Of a stretch of DNA of 64,000 bases, positions 42,897 through 53,831 are shown piece by piece. Each line of letters begins with the position of its first letter. The stretch's first letter is position 1. A program made the position numbers and the translations under genes. Under the pieces are notes generated by a model, which saw only the letters and a program-made list of their open reading frames with translations, did not search any database and was not told the DNA's origin. Origin of the DNA: Shinisaurus crocodilurus (lineage: Eukaryota; Chordata; Lepidosauria; Squamata; Shinisauridae); contig CM037876.1 of NCBI GenBank assembly GCA_021292165.1, forward strand, positions 42,642,575-42,706,574. Reading direction: 5' to 3'.

Positions 42897-44034
42897 AAGT
42901 GTAGTACCACTTTAACAATAAAAGAGAAGGAAAGCTGTGCTATGGCTAGAGATGTAAAATTTCGAGAAATGTTAAAGCCATGTTATTTCTTCCCTACCCC
43001 AGAAAGAGAGAATATGCAACTCAACATTTTAAGAATGTAGGATGTATTGTTTATATAGTCCCAGCACATAAATTGTACTCTTGGAGGTATTGATGAATTT
43101 TAAAATATGCTTTTGGTTGGATCTGTGAATGGAAGGGCTCAGCTTGCAGAAGGTGCCTCTGCCCCACAGCGCAGGCTCTCTGATGTTATACAACACTTTC
43201 AGGGGGCTGGAGTGGCTGCTGTGGGGAGAAGTCCACTTCTGCCAGCTCAGTTGCGTGTGCCTAAATCTGGATCCAAACCCTTGATTTTAATTAGATGACA
43301 CTTCTAAATCTATCCAGTGTTGGGGATGGAGCTGCAAGGTGCAACATTTGAAGTTCCTACATACTCAAACTTTGCCAGTTATAAAAATAAAGTTGAAAAT
43401 TGAAATTATCAACATTGTCCTTGTGAGTAAATGTATATTAAAGCAAGCTGCAGGATACTAACCAAAAAGAAAACTCCCAAACTCATTCCTTCTCAGTAAA
43501 TATATCCTTGAAGATAACTTGTTTATTTCTCTAATTAGGGTCTTTAAAAACCTGTTTAAATTTCATGACCTCCAAGAATGGCTTGTTGGCCTCAATTAAA
43601 ATAGAGATCCTTCCATATTAGTTTATTCTTTGACTAGATTATATTTGATAGAAGATGGAAGAACTGAGAATGAAGTATGTTAAAGGCCTAACCATTGCAT
43701 CACACTAGCAATGCCTGCAACTTGAAAATATTTTTCCCATCAAGCCCACAGTGAACTAACTATATAAAAGGAGTCTGACTGACTCATCAACGCCCAGCTC
43801 AAACTGTTTAATCTAAGAAAGTGAAATTTTGAAGGAACATGGTTTTTATGACGTAGACACACTCTAAGGAAGGGTTTTTGGAAATTCCGTCCCAAAGGGG
43901 GGGAAATTGCCCCACTCATATCTCCTATGGGCAAAACAATGGGAGCAGTTATGCAAATCGGCCTCACATAATTGCTGCAGGAGCCAATAGCAGTTCTGCA
44001 AATAGCCCATATGTAGAAGTGCAATTGAACCTGG
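42897..44034. other. intergenic stretch, nothing firm
   Basis: A good TATA-like motif CTATATAAAAGG lies near 43757 and TTGGAAATTCCGTCCC near 43880, but no transcript or family could be assigned. Confidence 0.35.
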
Positions 44035-44330
44035 GGGGGCGCCTCGCCCCCACCTCGACTGCAGTGGTGGCCCCCCCGCCTACATCTTCTGAGCGGCGCA
44101 GAGCAGTTCTCCGCGCTACTCGAGCTGCCCTCTCTGGTCCCGTTGCGTCACTTCCGGCACCGGAAATGACGCGACGGGACCCTGCGCAGGCGCAGTATGT
44201 GGCACGGGGGTCCAGCGCACATGCGCAGGGTCCCGTCACATCATTTCCGGTGCTGGAAGTGACGTGACGGGAGCGGGTGGCGTGGGCGGCTTGCCGTGGC
44301 GTGAGCACATCGCTACCCATACGACACTTA
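44035..44330. repeat. CpG-rich palindromic block with ETS and NRF1-like motifs
   Basis: CGTCACTTCCGGCACCGGAA (about 44144) and CATTTCCGGTGCTGGAAGTG (about 44241) are nested hairpins, and the outer arms GGGACCCTGCGCA and TGCGCAGGGTCCC face each other across about 50 bp. Likely a GC-rich MITE; a decayed CpG promoter is the alternative. Confidence 0.55.
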
Positions 44331-44349
44331 GAATCTTCGTATGAATTCC

Positions 44350-44580
44350 TGCAGGGGCCAGGGGGAAGCAGGGATTTCATTGTACAGTACCAGAGATTTG
44401 ATTTGTGTAGTCCTGGGGGGGGGGGGGGGAGAGCTGGGATTTCATTGTGTAGTCCGGGGGGGGGGGAGAGCTAGTATTTCATTGTGTAGCCCTGGGGGGG
44501 AGCAGGGATTTCATTGTTGTGCAGTCCCGGGGGGGGGGGGGGAGCAGGGATTTCACTGTGTAGTCCTAGGGGAGCAGGGA
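44350..44580 (+). repeat. G-rich minisatellite, about five units of 40-55 bp
   Basis: The unit GAGCAGGGATTTCATTGTGT + AGTCCTGGGGG recurs about five times, each with a G-run of different length (up to about 15). The G-runs could form quadruplexes. Confidence 0.85.
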
Positions 44581-46249
44581 ACAAATAGTGCCTATAGGAA
44601 AATGACAACCCGTGTAACACTGGGCAAAGAATCCATACAGTAATATTTGTGATAGTATTGCTGTCTTTGAAAGCTGGATCTAAGTCTTACACCAATGCAA
44701 GTAGCACCTGGATAAGAATACCCCCCCAATGTTCCTTAATTTCTCCAGGCCTTCACATTGGCAGAAGGGAAACTAAATACAGGTGAAAACAATCCAAATA
44801 TTCAGCAGCATAGGAGCTGATTTTAAATGAATGCCACTACTAGCACAAAGCCACTATTGGATACATCCCTGTTAAAAATGCTTACAGAGCGAGGGATGGG
44901 TAGCTAACCTGCTTCCCAACTGCCACCTGTAGACTTCATAGTCTGTTCCTGGCAGCCAGAGAGACAGCCAGTGGCAGAGAGATCGATCCTGTTTTCAGGA
45001 GTCACACAGACACCAAAATAAAGGCTAAACAAGTCACTGAGATTGGAATAAAGACAAGCAGTTGAAAGGGACTTGTATGCCCAAGACAGACAGCTGACAC
45101 TCATACAACAGATTGTTACCTAATGCTAGCAAGATGCTACAGAAGCAGTACCACTCAAGTTGGGATCCATCTAGGCCAGATGTTGAACCCAGAGCCCCGT
45201 TACACAGCCTTTTTCTTCCTAAACCTCTCATCTCAAGGCCCTTCCTCCCATGGTTCTACTGTTGGAGATTCTTTAGGGAGTCTATTTGGAGAGATGGGGG
45301 TGTCAAGTGAAGGAGGGGCAGGATCTATCACACCATCTTCGCAGCTGGCCCTCACTCGGGACAATCTTTAATCTTGTGGTTTTATTGTCGCCAGGTTATT
45401 TCTCACACACAGCCTATGAAAATAATGGCTGCTGTCTCAAAACAGGCTAAAGGAAAAGGCAGATTATACAGGCCTTAAGATGGCCACACTTTGGCTCACT
45501 CCTGTCCAGAAAGTCCATGGCCCATTTTTGCCTCTAACATCCCTGTTATTTCTTCCCATATTACACCCTTGCTAATTTACAGTGTGTTGATGTACACAAT
45601 TATGATTTAGGTAGGCAAAATCAATTAGATACATTTATTTTCAGTACACCTCCACCTCAAAGTATAGCCACTAATACAGATAGGCATGTAACTGGTTAAG
45701 ATAATGAAACCAACTGAAAGCTCCACTTTTCATGTAGTTGTTTGTACGTTATGCATTTTACTTTTATTCTACAAAAGAATACAAACATTAAAAAAGACAT
45801 TTGACGCACATTCAAATTACACCTTCCATTATATAGAGAACAGAAGAGCATTCACCTGTATATTAAAAGAACAGAATTTCAGGATTCCTAGCAATATAGC
45901 CACAATATATTTTCAAGAGCATGCTTCAAGTTTGGTAACCAATCTGGTATTTTAAAAGATGAACTGTGTTCTGTCCTGATGAAATTTCTTTATCTAATCC
46001 AGGTTGAGATGCTAGAGGTTTGGAGTACTTTGGCATGCACTTGGAAGATAGCTTAGGGTAAAAGGTTTCTCCATCATTTAAGGGGCAACACCCCGATTGC
46101 AAAGTGTGGAATATATCCAAAGTGCATTTTTGCTGCTATTTTTTAAATTCAAACTGGAATAGAGTTGTGGAAGGATCTATTCAGAATGTAAATACTATTG
46201 GCTAAGGAGGTTTACAAGGGGGCATTTCTGTACAATATTTTTTGCCCAG
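44581..46249. other. region between converging genes; includes probable MAD2L1 3' UTR
   Basis: No repeat family recognised. The MAD2L1 3' UTR (minus strand) should begin at 46249. A TTTATT on the plus strand at 45634-45639 (AATAAA on the minus strand) could be its poly-A signal, giving a 3' UTR of about 0.6 kb; this is a guess. Confidence 0.4.
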
Positions 46250-46422
46250 TCAAGGCAAGCTGTCCTTTTTGTAAGCCACCGTACTGTTGACTTTGTGTAT
46301 TGTAGTTGTAAAGGAACGAAGACGGACTTCTTCAGAGTTAGCAATGAACTGTGGGCCTGACTCTTCCCATTTCTCTGGAACTTCCAAGTTTTTGTCAGTG
46401 AAAATGAGCAAGTCGAATGCAC
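46250..46422 (-). CDS. MAD2L1: MAD2L1 coding exon 5 with stop
   Basis: Residues 149-205 and TGA at 46252-46250; acceptor TTCTTGCAG. Encodes the C-terminal safety-belt region and a divergent tail. Confidence 0.95.
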
Positions 46423-49400
46423 CTGCAAGAAAAATACACAGATGTTATTGCACGACTTTAAAATAAACCCTCTTTAAGTCTACAGTGGGAACACCACTCA
46501 TCGCTGGTAAGTAATGTGTGTGTGTCTGCGCGCGTGCGCGCGTAAACACACACACACGCATGCATACATAGCTGAGGAACACAGGAGGGGAAATAATACA
46601 GCACCCTTTCACAGTGATCCTATGCTTTAAATCATGCTCCAAACATTGCCTTTATAGAAATTAGGCACTGACCCATAGTTAGGCACTGTCTTGTCTACTT
46701 AGACACCAATCATCCAGTCTGAAGAGCTCCTTTTGGAGTTGTTCAGTCTGCTTGGATTTTATAAAGCCAGAATGATATAGCGCAAGGCTCTCCAACCTTG
46801 GGTCCCCAGATGTTGCTGGCTTACAGCTCCCAGCATGGCTAATGGCAAAGGATTCTGGGAGCTGTAGTCCAGCAACATCTGGGGACCCAAGGTTGGAGAG
46901 CCATGTTATAGCGTGGTAGGTTATGCTGAGTCAGTGACTGGCCCAAAGTCACCCAGTGAGCTTCATGGCCGAGTGGGGACTAGAACCCGGATCTCCCCAA
47001 GTCCCAGTACATCACTTTGACCACTACACCACACTGGCCCTCTTGTTGAGGGACGACTTAAGAGAAATTAAGTTGTAAATAACTGCATGTACAAAGATAC
47101 AAAGTCACAGTAGTCTGTTGTTTCCTCACTTTATAACTTATACTACGAACAAGCCAGCAAAGCTATTTGTTGTGTTCTATCAATAGCATCAAGTGATGAT
47201 ACTTACATGTAGTTTCTAACAGAGGGAGAAAAGTCACTGTGGCTGTTATTTGTCTGATAACAGATTTAATTTCATCCTGTATTGCTTTCAGAGATTTCTG
47301 TCTTGGTGTACTAAAATAGCAATAAAAAGTACAAGAAATTTGACAACATAAATTGAAAACTATTCATGTCTATATTTGACTGCATATTATAGAATGGCAA
47401 GGTTGATATTTATTTAGAATATTTTTGGATCCCCCTCCACTCAACAAGTGCTTGAGGCAATGTACAATAAAAATATTTAAAAACATAAAAATACAAAAAG
47501 TTAAAACATTTTTAAAATTTGTGCCAGAGGTCAATACATATGTATATCTACACAAACACACACACACACACTCTCCTGTTGTTCCCACACAGAGACAAAC
47601 GTTTCCAGTTGCTGTTCAGTTCCATGTGGGAGGGAGGATATAAACCCCTCCACCGATTCTTCTAGTCAGATTTGCTTGTGGTTGCATGTTTTTCTGGTGA
47701 ATTTGAGCCCTCTTGGTCTCTAATTGGGCAAAAGGTGCCAAACGTCTAGCCCCAAAATGTATTGTTTTTTTTAAGCCTAAAAATACACAACACAAGATGT
47801 TTTTTTCAGTGAAAACTATTACAAAAAACCATCGTGGCTAATAATTTTACCAGGGTCATATAGGCTATCAAAAAGTCCATTGCGTTTATTCACTCCAGAT
47901 GGTAATGACCAACTTTTCTGGCACATGGACTGTAGATGATAGTTGGGGAGCATCATTGATGGAAAACTTGGGATGCATACATGCTAGAGCCCATCTGAAG
48001 GCCAATTTTGTGGTGGGAATGGCAGTGACTACAATTCTGTCTGCAAGAGCTGTACAGTGCATCTTCTCTGAGTAGTTACAGGCCTGCTACATGGAGTTCT
48101 CTTTGAAGATGGTTGAACTTTAATTAGTTCAAAATAAGTCAAGCCACCTATTAGTGGGAATGTGCTGATAGGAACATAATACACCAGTATTCAAAGGAAT
48201 GTGCTGGATCCTTATTTATTTCTGGGTCTTATCCCAGGATCTCAGGGAGTGTATCCTTCCATATGGGCTACTTTACACCAAGATCTTCAGTTAGAAGACC
48301 CTGCTCCAAATTCTCTTTTTTCTGAGGTTAGATGAATAGTGACTTGTCAGTAACAGTGCCTTCCTTATGCAATTCCTTTCTTAGAGACATCTCATATGTT
48401 ACTAGCTGTTTTAAAGGGGGGGACGACGACGTTCTTGCTCCAAAAGGCATTTAGGTTGTATGATTAAATTGCTGCTGTTTTTTCTAAGTTACTCTACTTT
48501 GAACCTGTTTAATGGGGGTTGGGGAGAAAAGTATAATTTTGAATGTGAAAACATCTACATTTTCCATTATTTGAAACAAGGTTTGATTACACTTACCTTT
48601 CATCCTTTGCAGCTTTATCACATTCAATGTCAAACTGCCACCTTTCAAGAACTTCAGTAGTTTCCTTGCTAGAGATCACTACCACTAGCCGCTGAACTAA
48701 ACATTCATAGAGCCATTCTGAGAAAAGCAAGAGGGAAAATAGTTTTTTTTAGAAGACTAGAAACTTTAATATATTAACCATCTATAAAATTCATTCATCC
48801 AAATCACACTTTCCACAAATTGTCACCCAGTTTATGTAATGTACACGGTGCAATTGAATATAGTTACTCCTATGCCTAAAAGAATGGTAAATGAACAGGA
48901 AATTAAAAAAGCATGCCTATGCTTAAGTGAGGTGCCTTACAGCCCCGTCTAATGTGGGTGTCCGTATCCCGTTGAACTTGGGAGGATTACAGGCATCCAG
49001 TGGAAGGCGAGAGGAGCACAGCAGCTAGGATTGCCTCCAGTGCTCCCCTCGCCCTCCAAAACTTTAGATGGCTGATTTTGGCTGTCTAAATGTTTCTCCC
49101 CTCCTTGCAAGGAGGAGAGACTGAGGCACCACCTGGATTCCTCGAAGGGCGGTGGTGTCTTGTTCCTCTCCTCGGAATGCCCCCCCCACGCCAGAACTGA
49201 AGACAGTCTTCTGCCTTCAGATCCCAGCCGGTGCGGAAAGAACCACTCCGGCCGCGGGGGGGGGGGGGGGCACTCCATGGGTGGAATCCTTGCTGCAAAG
49301 TTGGGAGGGATTTATGAGGTTGCAGCAGGGACTCCGACCTATCCTATGGCACCCCAGACAAAGGGGGGGGGAGCCATAGGATTGCACCCTTAATTTTATA

Positions 49401-52400
49401 CATCAGGAATGGCCAGCTTCTGTATTCTGCGGGTGGGTGGGGGAATCTGTTTTTTCAAACTACAGTCAGGGAGCCCAAAGTGTATTTTGTTGTACAAACT
49501 GACCCTTTCATATTTGTTCAGGCTCTAAATCAATTGCTCCCATCTACAAGTAAGGATTTCACAGTTCTGGCACATATGTGCAAGTATCCACATATTTTGT
49601 CTTGGCTTATTAGCCAAATCCATTATCGTGGTTGCCACCAACTCAGACCAAGGGTCCATCTTGTCCAGCATTCTGTCCTTACAGTGGCCAACTAGTTACC
49701 TGTGGGAAAACCCCCAAATAGGACATGAGTGCAATAGCACCCTCCCAGTTTTGTTCCCCAGCAACTGGTGGACACAGGTATACTGCTTGTGATGTTGGAG
49801 ATAGTATTCAGACTAGTAGCCACTAATTTATTAGGCCTCCATGGGCAATAAAAGTTATTTCTGGCCAGGTCTGGATCCAGTTCACTAGCCATAGCTGGTC
49901 ATTCCTGTCATATATATTAACACAATTTCATATGAAAAAGATCCATCATTCAATACATGGAAACACTATACAGTAATGCCTTGGATTGCAAGTAACTTGG
50001 TGTGAGAGCGTCTTGCAATACAAGCAAATTTTTAAATATTTAATTTTTTTTTACTTGATATACAAGCGACGTCTTGCAATACAAGTAGGATTGCTTGTTT
50101 TAAAACAATCATCTCCCCATACACATGTTCCTCTCTTGGCAATGTATGCCTCTAATTCTGTCAATTCTCCTCCCTTCATGAGAAATCTCCTGGCTCCACT
50201 CATGGGGGAGGCTACTGAAGTAGCTGCCATTACTTTTCCCTTTGTGGTTACCCCTAGGGAAGAACTCTTTTGGGGGGGTGCTTTGGTCCTGCCCAGGTCT
50301 CAGGAGTGGATACGCCTTGATCAGGGGCGATCCCTTGCCCTGCAACCCGCAGCTGCTCCAAATCACCTTCCAAAAGGCACTTGCACTTCGCTTATGCTCA
50401 GGAACCCTGCACGTGTTTCTGCGACTTACAAGTCCCCAATGTGATGTTCCTAAGTTCTTTCAAACACCTCTTACGTTTCTTAGCTCTATGAACTGGCTGC
50501 TGGTTTCCTGGGATCACGGGTTGGCCGCTTCCCGTTTCCCAGAAGACCCTGCTGCCACTTGTGAGTGCTGTTTCCCACTACTCCTTTTCTCTCCTGTGCA
50601 CACTTGGATTTCCCTCAACTCACTGTTCTTCCAGTGAACAGTGATCAAGAGACACGCTCCCAATTGCTGGTTCCTTTTCCAGCAACCAAGAACAAGTGCC
50701 TGAGTTTTGACTACGCGCCCTCCACCCAAAACACACAATACAATCACAAATCCCTGCCCAGGTTTTGGCCCTCGCCCTCCACCTAGAACAGACACAATCC
50801 CTGGGTCAGCCCACGCTCGTCCCCCAGAACAAACACAAGCTAAGCACTGCGCTCTGGGTCAGCCCACGCTCGTACCCCAGAACAAACAAGCTAAGCACTG
50901 CGCTCTGGATCAGCCCACGCTCGTACCCCAGAACAAACACAAGCTAAGCACTGCACTCTGGGTCAGCCCACGCTTGTACCCCAGAACAGAATCCCAACTT
51001 TTGGATGTTTTGGCTCCTCGCCCTCAACCCAAAGTTGCCTCCCGTGCTTAGAAATAGAAAGGGAAAGCTCCTGACACACTCCCCACCACAACTGCTACAC
51101 ACTCCCCAGTGAGGATCTTAAGGACCCGCACTGATCTTAAAAATCCACCACCTTGCTGCCCTGCTTTCTCCACCAATCTATTACGACAGATAATTCTGGG
51201 CGCTAGATTCCCTCTAACCCCACACTCTTACGAAAGGTTTAGGATCTTTGGCTGGGGTAAAACCTACGCTGCTGGGGACCATCTTCCATCTGGTAACCTG
51301 TGTCCTCACTGTGGGAAGCTGTGTGGATCTAGAATTGGCCTCCACAGTCACTTACGGACCCATCGCTAGAGTCTACACAATTTTCTTTAGAATTTTCCTC
51401 CTTTTAAAATCTCCTTTTTGTAAATTTTCTTTCTTTCTTTCTTTTTTTTTATCCTGGAAGACAATCTTACTCGGTCACGAGTGATCGCCTGAATGACTGT
51501 AGTACGGCTTAAATTAAAAATCTCTGTACAAATTTTTTTGGGAGGGATTTCGTTTTGATATAAGAGTGTTTTGGATTACAAGCACGTTTCCGGAACGAAT
51601 TATGCTCTCAATCCAAGGCATGACTGTACATTTGATATTTAGATGGCAAACTGGCTTATAGCACATTATAAATGAAATGTGGCAGTTGAACCAAGTCACT
51701 TGTCACAATCGATTAACTTTAGTTTAATCCCAACTAAGAAGAATTAGTGCCTGCATTTGCTTGTTTTCCTGTTCCCTCTATTCTTTTTGTCTTGTGTCAA
51801 TTAGGTTGTAAGCTTGTCATTTTCTTAGTCTTTATACAGCAGCTAGAGAGCTACAGGCGCTTCATTAATAATGATACCTTTAAGCTGTCCCACCACATTG
51901 TTCAAATAGTTTTTAAGTTCAGTGTCTGCGGTTACAAGCATAGTAAGTCCATATTTCTGAACATGCGTAAAGGTTTCAGCAGGATAGATCCCACGTTGGT
52001 ATAAGATACTGTTGATGCCATATGCTAAAAACAAAAAAATATTCACATGTTACAACATAAGGACCAATGCCCCTTTACACCTGCCTTTAAAATTCCACCA
52101 GTTCTTTTTGGCTGCATGCACAGGATGCATGTTTTCATTAGTGGCAATTCAAATCTGTGGCAAACTACTCTGTAGGGTACAGAGATAGTGGCTCAAGGAG
52201 CAGAGTCCAGGCTAGCTCCTAGAACTACCCCACAGGAAAGCTGGAGAAAGCAGTCTATTTTACGTAATTTTCTTCTGGCCACTAACCAGTTAACAGACAT
52301 GGTGTGTGTAGCATTGCATTATGATGCTTATTATTAAAAGGGTCAGAATAGCTACATCTAAAGTTTTAAAGCAAATGCAGACCAGAGCTCCAGGGCTTTT

Positions 52401-53831
52401 AATAACTGCACAATTGTTTTGTCTTAGTACAGCTTCTTCTACTTCAATGCTACACTGGTGGGTAAGTGTAAAGCTACTCCCTTCAAAAACTTATTTTCCA
52501 CTTAACTATTCTTTCAAAACATCAAAGTTTGACATTGTCTCTCACATTTTGATACTTTGGTCCAGTTAGGTGTGGTTGTTTCTCAAAAAATAAAACAATG
52601 TTGTTTAGGGTATGGAACAGGTTACTGGACTCTTCAAACTCATTATTTACTCCCCACATCATAATTTCATCCAAGGTCTAGAACAGAAAATCCACAGCCT
52701 ATAAAGCCCATACAGAGTAAATGATTATCAGGATGACTACCCTAAATGCAAAACAGGTAATGTTGTTCTCGCATATCATCTCAATTAGGTGAGGTAATAT
52801 ATTAACATTTGTTTTTAAATCAGTGTCTACAAGGTCTCTTCCTCATGAGGGATAATAATTTCCAGGGAAACTTGAGTTACAGATACACCACAGATATCAG
52901 CAGCAATAATGTTCAGTTAGCCTGAGGGAGAACAAAACTCTTTTGTATCCCACCACTTCATTCCCAACACTGCCCATACTGATGCTCCTGGAAAAACTGG
53001 AGAGGCAGGGTATGTGTGTGATTACTAGCATCGAATAAACAAAGATATACTGCCTCTCAACATGGAGGGCCATTCTTACCCACCATATCTACATATGCTG
53101 AAAGGATATATATTCATATTCACATATTGCACTTTTAGTGTCAGTCCTTGGGTTGTAATATCTATTTTGTGAGAATTACTAGATCCATAATGCAGATTCA
53201 TCTTAGACATGCCTACTCAGAAGGAAGCTCCACTGGTTTCAATGAGGCTTACTCCCAGGTAAGTGGGTATAGGACTGCAGCCTTAAACAATTCATTGTAC
53301 AAAGCTACTCTGTCTGCCAAAGTGCCATTTTTTTTATATTGCAGTGGAAGCTCCCCGGGGCAGGGTCCTGCCACCCTGTTCTCACTGTGAAATGGACACT
53401 GAAAAGCGCGCTATTTTTACACTGATGACGTTATATAAGCAAGTATTTATTACGGGAAAGCGGAGACTGGGGAAGATATCAGCAGGCCGCTCCAGCCCAT
53501 TCAGTACAGCGACCCTCAGCTCGGACGCCATTTCCCCCTCGGTTCTCACGAGGAGGGCAGCGTTGGCCGCCCGATCCGTCGCCAAAGTAACTGTCACTGA
53601 TTTCAATGGAACTTGCTCCCAGGTAAGTGACTTTCCTCGGAGCAAGCCCCACTGAGCGGAGGGCGACTTAATTCCGAGTAGACACGCCGAGTCTTCCGAT
53701 TGTGGGGATCCGCATCCACCCATCCATCCTCCCTCCCTTTACCCTCCCGGCTACTCACAAAAAAACTCGGCCACAGTCTCGGCGCTGCCCCGCAAAGTAA
53801 TGCCCTGCTCCCGGCTCTGCTGCTTCGCCAT
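46250..53831 (-). CDS. MAD2L1: MAD2L1, mitotic spindle assembly checkpoint HORMA protein (five coding exons, 205 aa)
   Basis: Coding exons on the minus strand: 53831-53759, 52024-51878, 48717-48597, 47310-47207, 46422-46250. All splice sites are GT-AG; the total is 618 nt including TGA, giving 205 residues, the same as human MAD2L1. Mad2 binds Mad1 at unattached kinetochores and inhibits Cdc20 to delay anaphase. Seen: ITLRGSAETVAEFFSYGINS, the YQRGIYPAETF motif of the HORMA core, YGLTMLVT, NYLNNVVGQLKEWL, EVLERWQFDIECDK, QITATVTFLPLLE, PEKWEESGPQFIANSEEVRL and the safety-belt strand RSFTTTIHKVNS. Oddity: the tail reads VAYKKDSLP, unlike the human ending. The introns hold hAT, SINE, MITE and Tigger-like insertions. 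RPL7L1 lies downstream, convergent. Confidence 0.96.
46783..46905. mobile_element. hAT-type palindromic MITE in MAD2L1 intron 4
   Basis: Left arm GGCTCTCCAACCTTGGGTCC and right arm GGACCCAAGGTTGGAGAGCC are exact inverted repeats. Flanks ATATAGCG (46775-46782) and TTATAGCG (46906-46913) match at 7 of 8 positions. Confidence 0.85.
46919..47043 (-). mobile_element. tRNA-derived SINE, 5' half
   Basis: Reverse complement of the head: GGCCAGTGTGGTGTAGTGGT, box B-like GGGTTCTAGTCCCCACT and GTGACTTTGGGCCAGTCACT. The 3' part is missing. Confidence 0.85.
47207..47310 (-). CDS. MAD2L1: MAD2L1 coding exon 4
   Basis: Residues 114-149 (STPRQKSLKAIQDEI ... VTFLPLLETT); acceptor CTATTTTAG, donor GTAAGT. 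Confidence 0.95.
48597..48717 (-). CDS. MAD2L1: MAD2L1 coding exon 3
   Basis: Residues 74-114 (EWLYECLVQRLVVVIS ... RWQFDIECDK); acceptor TTTCTCAG, donor GTAAGT. Confidence 0.95.
48940..49389. mobile_element. MITE family C in MAD2L1 intron 2, TSD TTA
   Basis: Flanked by TTA at 48937-48939 and 49390-49392. The right end GAGCCATAGGATTGCACCC is canonical, and the centre has GCACCACCTGGATTCCTCG and GGTGCGGAAAGAACCACTC. Confidence 0.78.
49640..49890 (-). mobile_element. LINE 3' end fragment, copy 3 of 3
   Basis: CAGACCAAGGGTCCATCTTG, GGACATGAGTGCAATAGCAC and CCCCAGCAACTGGTGGACAC align with 10255-10470 along almost the full length. Confidence 0.65.
50803..50995. repeat. 53-bp minisatellite, about 3.6 units
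   Basis: The unit starts GGGTCAGCCCACGCTCGTAC and continues CCCAGAACAAACACAAGC. The second unit lacks two bases; copies are over 90 percent alike by eye. Confidence 0.93.
51276..51492 (+). mobile_element. 3' end of the CCHH-finger LINE, nested in the Tigger-like element
   Basis: Encodes the same C-terminal finger (CPHCGKLC ... HLRTHR), then GAGTGATCGCCTGA. A pyrimidine run TTTCTTTCTTTC lies inside its 3' UTR, and the (ATG)n tail is almost absent. Confidence 0.82.
51878..52024 (-). CDS. MAD2L1: MAD2L1 coding exon 2
   Basis: Residues 25-73 plus one base; acceptor TTTTTAG, donor GTATCA (weaker than consensus at +5). Contains GINSILYQRGIYP. Confidence 0.94.
53198..53285. mobile_element. MITE family B in MAD2L1 intron 1
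   Basis: AGACATGCCTACTCAGAAGG, GAGGCTTACTCCCAGGTAAG and GGGTATAGGACTGCAGCC followed by TTA. A second, partial relative (TTGCTCCCAGGTAAGTGACT) sits at about 53600-53640. Confidence 0.7.
53340..53720. other. CpG-rich block in MAD2L1 intron 1 with CRE and TATA motifs
   Basis: On the plus strand TGACGT (53426-53431) runs into TATATAAG (53432-53439). Downstream sequence to 53600 is CpG-rich. A minus-strand open frame (53723-53382) lacks known domains. Could be part of the MAD2L1 CpG island or an inserted promoter-like fragment. Confidence 0.4.
53759..53831 (-). CDS. MAD2L1: MAD2L1 coding exon 1
   Basis: Residues 1-24 plus one base (MAKQQSREQG ... AEFF). ATG context CCCCCAATGGCG; donor GTGAGT after seven T. 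Confidence 0.94.

Larger units (their letters stand above)
49971..51626. mobile_element. Tigger/mariner-like element with TA target, carrying other repeats
   Basis: Left end CAGTAATGCCTTGGATTGCA and right end CAATCCAAGGCATGACTG are inverted, with TA at 49969-49970 and 51627-51628. The interior holds a 53-bp minisatellite and a LINE 3' fragment instead of a transposase, so it is a vehicle for nested sequence. 50110-50800 is unassigned. Confidence 0.75.

Noticed and set aside
43756..43767. TATA box of an unknown gene (CTATATAAAAGG)
   Set aside because: No downstream exon or frame could be supported; kept only as a note in the region entry.
53382..53723. 113-codon minus-strand frame upstream of MAD2L1 exon 2
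   Set aside because: Lies in intron 1, no family recognised; the open frame follows from CpG-rich composition. The promoter-like motifs are reported separately.
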